This document shows, piece after piece, positions 1 to 5,023 of a DNA stretch of 5,023 nucleotides; position 1 is the stretch's first letter; the number at the start of each line of letters is the position of its first letter. The translations under genes and the position numbers were made by a program. The notes beneath the pieces are model-generated. The model saw nothing but the letters and a program-made list of their open reading frames with translations. It ran no database searches and had not been told where the DNA came from. The DNA is from an uncultured Shinella sp. (lineage in GTDB: Bacteria > Pseudomonadota > Alphaproteobacteria > Rhizobiales > Rhizobiaceae). The stretch covers positions 1-5,023 of the forward strand of contig CAMPIK010000241.1 of assembly GCA_946886325.1 (NCBI GenBank). Reading direction: 5' to 3'.

Positions 1-721
1 TCGTCGTATCGGGAAGGACGACGGGTCTGCGCCGCCGCAGGTCCTGTCCGTAGAGACCGCGCCCCGCCGCGCGGGCCTGCCCGGCAGCGTCTTCGAGGCC
101 GGATCCGCTTGATGCCTCGGCCCAGCCATTGTCCGCAAGCCACTGCGAGAGGTCGGTGCCACCAAGCGTGCAGCGTGCATGGACTGTCCCGGACCAGGTC
201 CGTCCCGGAACGGTGCATTCGACCGTCCGTCCGCGCACATAGTTGGCAAAGGCCGTGCGCGCCATGCGGCCGCAGGGCCAGGCCTCGCCGGATGCCGTCT
301 TGCATTTCCGTTCGATCGCGACCGGCTCGATGCCGTCCAGTTCCACGACGCTGCCGGAGAAGCTCAGCCGCCCGGCTGCCAGCACGATCGGCCGGGCAAG
401 CGGCATCGTCGAGATCGGCGTTGCCGTAGCACCGTCCCCGGCCGTTTCGCCATTGGGTAGGGTATCCGACAGGGTCGCCGCGCCGTCGGCATCGCTGTTG
501 CTGGGAATATCCTCCTCCGCTCCGGTCTCCGGCCCTTCCTCGGGCAGAACGTCCGGCACCAGGTCGGCGTCGGGAACCTCCAGCGTGAAATCGCTTCCGA
601 CCGACGCCTCCCGGTCGCGGATCGTGGCGTCGCCGGCGATGAAGATGCCGGCCGTCAGGGCGAGGCAGAGCATGGCGCCGACGGTTCCCTTGAGCGCGGA
701 TATCCTGTCCGGAGTCGCCAT
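1..721 (-). CDS. Exported thermonuclease-family (SNase-like) protein, 3' end missing
   Basis: The leftward reading frame starts at ATG 721 and stays open to the left edge (240 codons visible, no stop). A GGGGAG ribosome binding site lies just upstream of the ATG. Residues about 13-30 are hydrophobic (a signal peptide or membrane anchor). Residues about 45-105 are acidic, Pro/Gly/Asp/Glu-rich and probably disordered. Residues about 115-226 resemble the SNase-like domain of rhizobial 'thermonuclease family' proteins: a GSVVELDG strand, an early Cys at 140, WPCG at 148-151, VECT at 167-170, HARC at 181-184, GGTDLSQWLADNGWAEA at 187-203, and a terminal GRGLYGQD. The protein is probably periplasmic or surface-exposed. 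I cannot place the Glu and Arg residues of the classical staphylococcal nuclease active site, so it may not be a nuclease; rhizobial ExoI-like proteins are related by fold. The gene lies 26 bp downstream of the S24 repressor gene with no terminator between, so co-transcription is likely. The fold assignment is fairly secure; the activity is unknown. Confidence 0.8.
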   Translation of the reverse strand, partial: MATPDRISALKGTVGAMLCLALTAGIFIAGDATIRDREASVGSDFTLEVPDADLVPDVLPEEGPETGAEEDIPSNSDADGAATLSDTLPNGETAGDGATATPISTMPLARPIVLAAGRLSFSGSVVELDGIEPVAIERKCKTASGEAWPCGRMARTAFANYVRGRTVECTVPGRTWSGTVHARCTLGGTDLSQWLADNGWAEASSGSGLEDAAGQARAAGRGLYGQDLRRRRPVVLPDTT

Positions 722-747
722 CGTCGTCTCCCCGCCCACTGGCCCTC

Positions 748-1413
748 TCACTGGCTTGCCCAGATGATGCGGGCGATCCAGTCGATCTCCTCCATCTCGA
801 AGCTGCGGTTCGGATGGTCAGGGTTGAGCGACAAGAGGTCGATCGACCGGGGGCTCTGGCGATGCAGCACCTTCGCCATCACCTCACCTTCGCGCGTCTT
901 GACCACGACCCGGTCGCCACGCCGCACCTGCGCGCCCGGCTCGACGATCAGCACGTCGCCGTCGCGATAGAGCGGCATCATGCTGTCGCCTTGCACTTCA
1001 AGGGCATAGACGCCCTGCTTGCGCTCGGGCGAAGCCGGGAACTCGACGACGTCCCAGCCCTGTCCGGCCGGAAAGCCGCCATCGTCGAAGAAGCCGCCGG
1101 CGCCGGCCTGGGCGAAGCCGAGCAGCGGGATCGTGCCGGTCTGCGGCGGGAAAGCGCCCTGGGGCAGGCCGGCATTGCGCGCATCCGGCGCCTGCAGGCC
1201 GATGAATTCGTCGATCGTCGCGCCGGTCGCATCGAGCACCTTGGCGATCGATTCCGTCGAGGGCCAGCGCTGTCGCCCGTCCGTGCCGAGACGCTTCGAT
1301 TTGTTGAACGATGTCGGGTCCAGTCCCGCCCTGCGGGCAAGGCCTGATGGCGACAACCGGTGGCGCTCGGCAAGGGCGTCGATCGCCGCCCAGATCCTGT
1401 CATGGGAAAACAT
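748..1413 (-). CDS. S24-family LexA/CI-like HTH transcriptional repressor with self-cleavage domain
   Basis: This is a 221-residue DNA-binding repressor with a C-terminal peptidase S24 domain. Residues 6-41 form an XRE-like helix-turn-helix (SPSGLARRAGLDPTSF at 21-36), with further helices to about residue 72. After a linker, residues about 95-221 match the LexA/CI protease fold. IPLLGFAQAGAGG at 95-107 contains possible Ala-Gly scissile bonds (103-104 or 105-106). QGDSMMPLYRDGD at 141-153 supplies the nucleophile Ser144. EGEVMAKVLHR at 175-185 supplies the general base, probably Lys181. All elements needed for RecA-stimulated autocleavage in this family therefore seem present. The start at 1413 is preceded by an AGGA 9 nt upstream and sits behind a candidate promoter and dyad. 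It is not the SOS LexA itself: the HTH is XRE-like, not the winged helix of LexA. The target genes are unknown; autoregulation and control of the adjacent downstream exported gene are inferences. Confidence 0.93.
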   Translation of the reverse strand: MFSHDRIWAAIDALAERHRLSPSGLARRAGLDPTSFNKSKRLGTDGRQRWPSTESIAKVLDATGATIDEFIGLQAPDARNAGLPQGAFPPQTGTIPLLGFAQAGAGGFFDDGGFPAGQGWDVVEFPASPERKQGVYALEVQGDSMMPLYRDGDVLIVEPGAQVRRGDRVVVKTREGEVMAKVLHRQSPRSIDLLSLNPDHPNRSFEMEEIDWIARIIWASQ

Positions 1414-1435
1414 CTTCGCGCATCCTGCCTGGTCG

Positions 1436-1457
1436 CGGACCGGGGCAGGCCGGTCCG
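1436..1457 (-). promoter_or_regulatory. Perfect dyad in the repressor leader: candidate operator or RNA hairpin
   Basis: Arms CGGACCGG (1436-1443) and CCGGTCCG (1450-1457) are perfect inverted repeats around a 6-bp spacer. The dyad lies between the candidate -10 element and the repressor start codon, where an autorepressor would bind. In RNA the same sequence is a GC-rich 8-bp hairpin. Its loop, CCUGCC on the coding strand, is complementary to GGCAGG at 1429-1424, which overlaps the ribosome binding site. DNA operator and RNA structure are not mutually exclusive. The symmetry is seen directly; the function is inferred. Confidence 0.5.
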
Positions 1458-1466
1458 ATTGCCGGG

Positions 1467-1495
1467 AGCATAGCGAAGGGTGTGGCAGGAGTAAA
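1467..1495 (-). promoter_or_regulatory. Candidate sigma-70-type promoter of the repressor/thermonuclease unit
   Basis: On the leftward strand TTTACT (1495-1490) and TATGCT (1472-1467) are separated by 17 bp; each hexamer matches 4 of 6 consensus positions. Transcription would begin near 1460, immediately before the dyad at 1436-1457, leaving a leader of about 45-50 nt. This is the best-spaced promoter match in the gap between the transporter and the repressor. It overlaps the T-rich tail of the possible terminator at 1497-1518. Confidence 0.45.
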
Positions 1496-1496
1496 G

Positions 1497-1518
1497 AAAA
1501 AAGGAATATAATCCTCTC
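1497..1518 (-). terminator. Weak possible terminator after the leftward transporter gene
   Basis: Shortly after the transporter stop codon (1531-1533), the leftward strand reads AGGA-TTATAT-TCCT followed by a run of T residues. The stem is only 4 strong pairs, extendable with A-T and G-U pairs, so it is marginal as an intrinsic terminator. If it leaks, the transporter transcript would read into the repressor gene. Confidence 0.3.
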
Positions 1519-1530
1519 CTGTTCTCTTCT

Positions 1531-2409
1531 TCAACTGCCGCCCTCTCGCCGTGCGACAACGTTTTCGCGCCAGAGGGTGAAGAGGCCGGCGCCGACGACG
1601 ATCAGCGAGCCGGCGATCATGTTGATCGACAGCGTTTCGCCGAAGACGGTAACGCCCATGATGGCGGCGAGGACGAGTTGCAGGTAGGTGAGCGGCTGCA
1701 CCGCGGCCGCATCCAGAATATCGTAGGCGCGGATCAGGAAATAGTGGCTCGACATGCCGGTGACGCACAAAAGCGCCATCCAGATCCAGTCCTCCCAGGC
1801 CATCGGCGTCCAGAAGAACGGACCGGCGAGCGTCAGCGCCAGCGCACCGCCGACCCCGATATAGAAAAAGCTGGTCGAGGCGCCGTCCTCGCGGCCGACG
1901 AGCCGGGTGGCGATGACATAGAGCGAGAACAGGGCAGCACCCGTCAGCGGCAGCAGGATGCCGATACCGAATTCGGCGTTCCAGGGTGCGATGATGATGA
2001 GCACGCCGACGAGGCCGACCGTGATCGCGCTCCAGCGCCGCCAGCCGACGCGTTCGCCGAGAAGGGGCATGGACAGAAGCGCGACGAAGATCGGTGTCGC
2101 CGCGAGGATCGCCTGCGACTGGGCGAGGCCGACGGTGGTGAAGGCGGTGATGACGATGACGATCTGCACGCCGAGCATCACGCCGCGCAGCATCTGCAGC
2201 ACGGGCCTTCGTGTTGCCGCCGCCGCCCGCAACCCGCCTTCCGAGCGCGCGGCAAGTGCCACGGCAAAGACCGCAAAGCCCCAGAACCGCAGCATTCCGA
2301 TGAAGACTGGCGGATAGCTCGTTCCCAGATGCTTGGAGATACCGTCCTGCAGCGAGAAGATCACGATTGCCAGAAGGGTGAAGATGTAGCCTGTTCGCTT
2401 CGAATCCAT
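1531..2409 (-). CDS. EamA/DMT-family membrane transporter (10 TM), substrate unknown
   Basis: This 292-residue inner-membrane protein has two EamA repeats. The first covers residues about 8-141 and the second about 150-280, each with about five hydrophobic segments. Each repeat ends with the typical 'GE' signature: LLGERVGWRRWSAITVGLVG at 117-136 and VFGETLSINMIAGSLIVVG at 255-273. QPLTYLQLVLAAIMG at 238-252 is a typical second-repeat helix. The length is normal for 10-TM drug/metabolite transporters. The frame extends upstream to a GTG near 2568, but that stretch is Arg/Pro-rich and not membrane-like. The start was placed at ATG 2409, 8 nt after an AGG; ATG 2415, two codons upstream, is an alternative. 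A strong GGAGG lies at 2436-2440 but has no start codon at normal spacing. Family members export metabolites, amino acids or drugs; substrate cannot be read from the sequence. A hairpin terminator separates it from the preceding small gene, so it needs its own promoter within 2410-2650. Confidence 0.94.
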   Translation of the reverse strand: MDSKRTGYIFTLLAIVIFSLQDGISKHLGTSYPPVFIGMLRFWGFAVFAVALAARSEGGLRAAAATRRPVLQMLRGVMLGVQIVIVITAFTTVGLAQSQAILAATPIFVALLSMPLLGERVGWRRWSAITVGLVGVLIIIAPWNAEFGIGILLPLTGAALFSLYVIATRLVGREDGASTSFFYIGVGGALALTLAGPFFWTPMAWEDWIWMALLCVTGMSSHYFLIRAYDILDAAAVQPLTYLQLVLAAIMGVTVFGETLSINMIAGSLIVVGAGLFTLWRENVVARREGGS

Positions 2410-2651
2410 GCTCATGGCCTGAAAGTGCCTGAAACCTCCGGGCGGGAACGGTCCGAGGGCGCGTCTTTTCTCGAACGGCCGACAGCAGCCGACGCCGGTC
2501 GCGGCGACATTTTGCGGAAAGGCTGCGGACGAAAGCGACGGCCGATCGACCGGGCGAGGTGTTGTCACAATCTCTTATACCGCGGCTCTTCGCATTGCAC
2601 GCCCAATGTTGGGTCGGTCCTGATGTGGCGTTGCTGCCCGGCAAACGGCAG

Positions 2652-2681
2652 GAAACCCGGATGAGCGGTCATCCGGGTTTC
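2652..2681 (-). terminator. Strong perfect hairpin terminator, probably bidirectional
   Basis: GAAACCCGGATGA (2652-2664) and TCATCCGGGTTTC (2669-2681) form a perfect 13-bp stem with a 4-nt GCGG loop. The hairpin begins about 23 nt after the stop codon of the small exported protein, the expected place for its intrinsic terminator. The A-rich outer arm gives a U-rich outer arm in either direction, typical of bidirectional terminators, although the unpaired U tail beyond the stem is short. There is no converging gene on its left; the transporter there is read in the same direction. Confidence 0.8.
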
Positions 2682-2704
2682 GATGATTTTGTGAGGAGTG
2701 GCGA

Positions 2705-2944
2705 TCAGCGGCAGACGCGGACCCGCTTGATCACCAGGTGGCCCCACTTGTTGTAGCGGCGGACCTTCTTCCAGAAGCAGTGGCCGTAGCCGTCATAGAC
2801 GGTGACGTAGCCGCCGTGATGACCCTTCCAGCCATGGCCGTGGCCGAAGCCGAAGCCGATCGAGAAGCCGCCGGCCTGGGACGGAGCGGCGAAGGAAACA
2901 GCCGCGACGGTGGCGACGACGGCGGAGATGATGAACTTGCGCAT
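2705..2944 (-). CDS. Small exported Gly/His-rich protein of unknown function
   Basis: This 79-codon gene has an excellent ribosome binding site (AGAGGAGA, about 8 nt before ATG 2944) and its own strong terminator, so it looks well expressed. Residues 1-24 are a classical Sec signal peptide: MRK, a hydrophobic core from about 4 to 19, and cleavage after SQA at about residue 24. The mature 55-residue peptide starts with alternating Gly/Phe (GGFSIGFGFGHGHGW) followed by GHHGG, and then has a basic Trp/Tyr-rich C-terminal part ending KRVRVCR. Two cysteines (56 and 78) could form a periplasmic disulphide. The His/Gly cluster could bind metal, but that is a guess from composition only. Small exported proteins of this general composition are common hypothetical proteins in Rhizobiales; I do not know a function. 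It is divergent from the EamA transporter starting at 3182 and shares a 237-bp upstream region with it. Confidence 0.85.
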   Translation of the reverse strand: MRKFIISAVVATVAAVSFAAPSQAGGFSIGFGFGHGHGWKGHHGGYVTVYDGYGHCFWKKVRRYNKWGHLVIKRVRVCR

Positions 2945-2970
2945 GTGATATTCTCCTCTGGTTCGTTGCA

Positions 2971-2989
2971 GGACGATGTTCTCTCGTCC
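2971..2989 (-). promoter_or_regulatory. Short inverted repeat upstream of the small exported protein
   Basis: GGACGA (2971-2976) and TCGTCC (2984-2989) are perfect inverted repeats around 7 nt, just upstream of the ribosome binding site of the gene starting at 2944. It could be a leader hairpin or a repressor half-site pair. It is short, so chance occurrence is possible. No convincing -35/-10 pair was recognised in 2945-3181 on either strand. Confidence 0.3.
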
Positions 2990-3096
2990 GGTGAAGCCAC
3001 TCTCTCAAAATCCGCGGTGGCGCGCTGTTTCGGAAGGAACAGGGGAGGTGCGGCCGGAATAATTCGTTGGCACACGGACATTCCGGGTGGAGTTGT

Positions 3097-3133
3097 GCCG
3101 GCAGATCGATCGAGCCCTTTTCCTTCTGCCGGC
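3097..3133 (+). promoter_or_regulatory. 9-bp inverted repeat in the leader of the rightward transporter
   Basis: GCCGGCAGA (3097-3105) and TCTGCCGGC (3125-3133) are perfect inverted repeats separated by 19 nt, ending 48 nt before the GTG start at 3182. In RNA this makes a GC-rich stem with a large loop; in DNA the arms are 28 bp apart centre to centre, close to an integral number of helical turns minus a fraction. No U-tract follows, so it is not an intrinsic terminator. A role in control of the transporter is possible but unproven. Confidence 0.35.
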
Positions 3134-3181
3134 GGCGCGCTATCGAGAATGCTGGCGCGGTTTGCGTCGGGAGTTCTCCGC

Positions 3182-4063
3182 GTGCACAAGACCGTCCTGT
3201 CGGGCATATTGCTGACGAGCCTCGCCTATTTCCTTTTCACGGTGCAGGACGCATCGGTGAAATGGCTGGTGGCGGCTCTGCCGGTATTGCAGATCCTGTT
3301 CGTGCGCAGCGTCACGATCTTCGCCATCTGTCTCGCGATCGGCCGCGCGCCCCTTGCCCGCAGGGCGCTGGTCTCGCCCGTCATGAAGCCGATGATCCTG
3401 CGCAACCTGCTGCTGCTCTCGGCCTGGCTCTGTTATTACACGGCCGCCCGCGATCTCGGCCTTGCCGAACTGACGACGCTTTATTACGCCTCGCCGGTCA
3501 TCATGACGCTGCTGGCGGTGCCTGTTCTCGGCGAAGTGGTCTCGGTCGGCCGCTGGCTGGCGGTGATCACCGGCTTCATCGGCGTCGTCGTCGCCTGCAA
3601 CGTCATCGGCACCGGGATGGCCGTGTCGCTGCCCGTCTGTCTCGCCCTGCTGGCGGCGACGTTCTGGGCGATCTCGTCCGTGCTCCTGCGCAAGACCGCC
3701 CTGCAGGAAACGACGCTGACCCAGATGCTGATCTCCAGCGGCTTCTTCATCCTCTTCACCGGCGCGGCCATGCCCTTCGTCTGGACGGCGCTGGCGTTCC
3801 CCGACCTGCTCCTGATGGCGGCAACCGGGGTCCTTGCCGGAATGGCGCAATATGCGCTCTTCGAGGGCATGCGCCGCACCGAGGTTTCGGTCCTGGCGCC
3901 GTTCGAATATTCCTCGCTGATCTGGGCCTTCGTGCTCGGCTTTGCGATCTGGGGCGATGTCCCGGCAGGCCATGTCGCGGCCGGCGCGCTTCTGATCTTC
4001 GCCGCCGGCTTCATCGTCCTCTATGCCGAGCGCGCATCCGGTCGCCGCAGGCTTGGCATCTGA
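3182..4063 (+). CDS. Second EamA/DMT-family membrane transporter (10 TM)
   Basis: This 293-residue inner-membrane protein has two EamA repeats. The first runs from residue about 5 to 140 and includes RNLLLLSAWLCYYTAARDL at 74-92, YYASPVIMTLLAVPVLGEVV at 101-120 and a helix ending about 139. The second runs from about 148 to 281 and includes a FEGMRRTEVSVLAPFEYSSL segment at 227-246 and a WGDVP turn at 257-261. The pattern is that of the RhaT/SAM-like EamA exporters found widely in rhizobia; the substrate is not predictable. GTG at 3182 was chosen because GGGAG (3169-3173) lies 8 nt before it and translation then begins right at the first hydrophobic segment. ATG 3149, in frame and 11 codons upstream, has no good ribosome binding site but is an alternative. 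The frame is open further upstream to 2738, but that part is antisense to the small exported gene. It is clearly different in sequence from the transporter at 1531-2409, so this is not a recent local duplication. Confidence 0.94.
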   Translation: MHKTVLSGILLTSLAYFLFTVQDASVKWLVAALPVLQILFVRSVTIFAICLAIGRAPLARRALVSPVMKPMILRNLLLLSAWLCYYTAARDLGLAELTTLYYASPVIMTLLAVPVLGEVVSVGRWLAVITGFIGVVVACNVIGTGMAVSLPVCLALLAATFWAISSVLLRKTALQETTLTQMLISSGFFILFTGAAMPFVWTALAFPDLLLMAATGVLAGMAQYALFEGMRRTEVSVLAPFEYSSLIWAFVLGFAIWGDVPAGHVAAGALLIFAAGFIVLYAERASGRRRLGI

Positions 4064-4176
4064 AAAGACACCGGATCGTCGGGTGGCGCCCATGCAAGAA
4101 TGCGCGGGTTGTTGCGTTGCCCATTGTTTTGTAATGCATGAACAAGCGCCTGACGTTGCGCGGAACGGAGAAAGCA

Positions 4177-5023
4177 ATGCCGATATCCAATGCAGTTTTT
4201 GTGCGGTCGACGATCGCGCTGCTGCTGGTCGGCATGCTGGCGCTTCTCGGCATCGTCGCGACCTCGCTCTGGCTGGTGACCTCCGTCCAGAGCTATTTCG
4301 GCGAGTTGATCGAGGTTCGCACGGTACGCAGCGCCTCGGCCGACCTGCTTGCGGCTCTGCAGGATGCCGAAACCGGCCAGCGCGGCTATGTTATCACGCA
4401 GGAGACTCCCTTCCTGGAGCCTTACGAGGCGGCCCTTTCGACGCTTGCCGAACGGCAGCGTGAACTCGCGGAGGCCGCGCAGCCCTTTCCCGAATATGCG
4501 TCACGGCTGCCCGAGCTTGACCGCCTCGTGGCCGCCAAACTGTCGGAACTGCGCGAAACGGTGAGCCTCGTACAGGCGGGCAATATCGCAGAAGCGGCCG
4601 CCATCGTTCGCACCGATCGCGGCCGGGAGATCATGGACGCCATTCGCACGGCGATCGGCGATATCATCACCGACGCGGACCGGCGGCTCAGCGAGGGTGT
4701 CAATGACACGCTGAGCTTCGCCAATGCCCTGCAATGGACGACCGTCGTCGGCGCGATCGCCATCGTCGCGGTGCTGAGCGGCGCGATTGCCATCGTGGTC
4801 AAGCATCTGAGGGAACTCGTGGCGGCCCGGCGCGAAGTGGAATCGCTGAATGCCGGCCTCGAGCACCGGGTCCAGGAGCGCACCGAGGAACTGATCCGCG
4901 CCAACCAGGAGATCCAGCGTTTCGCCTATATCGTGACGCACGACCTGCGCGCGCCCCTCGTCAACATCATGGGTTTCACCAGCGAATTGCAGGAATGCCT
5001 GAAGTCGATTCAGGCCTATGTAC
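4177..5023 (+). CDS. CHASE3-domain membrane sensor histidine kinase, 3' end missing
   Basis: The frame starts at ATG 4177, 6 nt after GGAG (4167-4170), and is open to the right edge (282 codons visible). Residues about 11-35 form TM1. Residues about 36-186 are an extracytoplasmic helical CHASE3 sensor domain with the characteristic DAETGQRGYVIT motif at 63-74. TM2 is at about 187-208. A coiled-coil signalling helix follows (about 210-248, including REVESLNAGLEHRVQERTEE). It leads into the HisKA dimerisation domain with the H-box FAYIVTHDLRAPL at 249-261; His255 is the predicted phosphorylation site. The ATP-binding domain should lie beyond the window. The 'FAYIVTHDLRAPL' style of H-box is typical of phytochrome-like kinases, which in rhizobia are often followed by a CheY-like response regulator gene. 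The ligand is unknown. The 113-bp gap after the transporter has no clear terminator, so partial read-through from 3182-4063 is possible. Confidence 0.95.
   Translation, partial: MPISNAVFVRSTIALLLVGMLALLGIVATSLWLVTSVQSYFGELIEVRTVRSASADLLAALQDAETGQRGYVITQETPFLEPYEAALSTLAERQRELAEAAQPFPEYASRLPELDRLVAAKLSELRETVSLVQAGNIAEAAAIVRTDRGREIMDAIRTAIGDIITDADRRLSEGVNDTLSFANALQWTTVVGAIAIVAVLSGAIAIVVKHLRELVAARREVESLNAGLEHRVQERTEELIRANQEIQRFAYIVTHDLRAPLVNIMGFTSELQECLKSIQAYV

Noticed and set aside
1414..1530. Search for an alphaproteobacterial SOS box (GTTC-N7-GTTC or GAAC-N7-GAAC) near the S24 repressor
   Set aside because: No properly spaced pair was found here or in the other intergenic regions.
2562..2579. 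TATAAG-like -10 and a TTGTCACAA palindrome upstream of the leftward transporter
   Set aside because: No suitable -35 at 16-18 bp and the palindrome is only 9 bp; a promoter must exist between 2410 and 2650 but I cannot place it.
1400..2644. Long leftward reading frame (414 codons) overlapping the EamA transporter
   Set aside because: It is Arg/His-rich low-complexity translation in the wrong frame of a clear 10-TM transporter; high-GC shadow frame.
1678..2664. Rightward 328-codon frame antisense to the first transporter
   Set aside because: Highly charged, repetitive composition typical of GC-rich antisense frames; no recognisable domain or ribosome binding site.
4064..4176. Possible terminator or promoter between the second transporter and the histidine kinase
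   Set aside because: CACC...GGTG pairing is too short and lacks a U-tract; a TTGTTG-17-TAATGC match is too weak to call. CATGCA/TGCATG repeats flank the region but are 6 bp and far apart.
3140..4177. Long antisense reading frame (345 codons) opposite the second transporter
   Set aside because: Composition is Arg/Gln/Asp-rich without domains, while the opposite strand encodes a convincing EamA protein; an antisense shadow.

Overview
The window looks like chromosomal DNA of an alphaproteobacterium, most likely a member of the Rhizobiaceae (Rhizobium, Agrobacterium, Ensifer or Shinella type). This is inferred from the high GC content with strong third-position GC bias, from GGAG-type ribosome binding sites, and from protein types common in that group: an S24 repressor with an AQAGAGG motif, a secreted thermonuclease-like protein with a WPCG motif, a small Gly/His-rich exported protein, and a CHASE3 histidine kinase. 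I see no insertion sequence, phage structural gene, CRISPR array, tRNA or rRNA.

Layout. Positions 1-2944 are read leftward. In transcription order they hold a 79-codon exported Gly/His-rich protein (2944-2705), a strong perfect hairpin terminator (2652-2681), a 10-TM EamA/DMT transporter (2409-1531), an S24/LexA-like HTH repressor (1413-748) and, 26 bp further on, an exported thermonuclease-fold protein cut by the left edge (721-1). Positions 3182-5023 are read rightward. They hold a second, diverged EamA/DMT transporter (3182-4063) and a membrane CHASE3 histidine kinase cut by the right edge (4177-5023). The divergent region 2945-3181 must contain the control sequences for both the small exported protein and the second transporter.

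How the genes may work together. The repressor and the thermonuclease-like gene are close enough to be co-transcribed, from a candidate sigma-70-type promoter at 1467-1495. Between that promoter and the repressor start codon lies a perfect 8+8 bp dyad. Its 6-nt spacer is exactly complementary to a segment overlapping the repressor's Shine-Dalgarno. This makes it a candidate autoregulatory operator and/or an RNA structure controlling translation. The two transporters are independent units with unknown substrates, and the kinase is probably the first gene of a two-component locus continuing to the right.

Most of the window is ordinary rhizobial housekeeping or accessory DNA. I did not find a clearly new defence or mobile system. 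The features most worth checking are the repressor leader structure, the repressor/thermonuclease pairing and the small exported protein with its bidirectional terminator.
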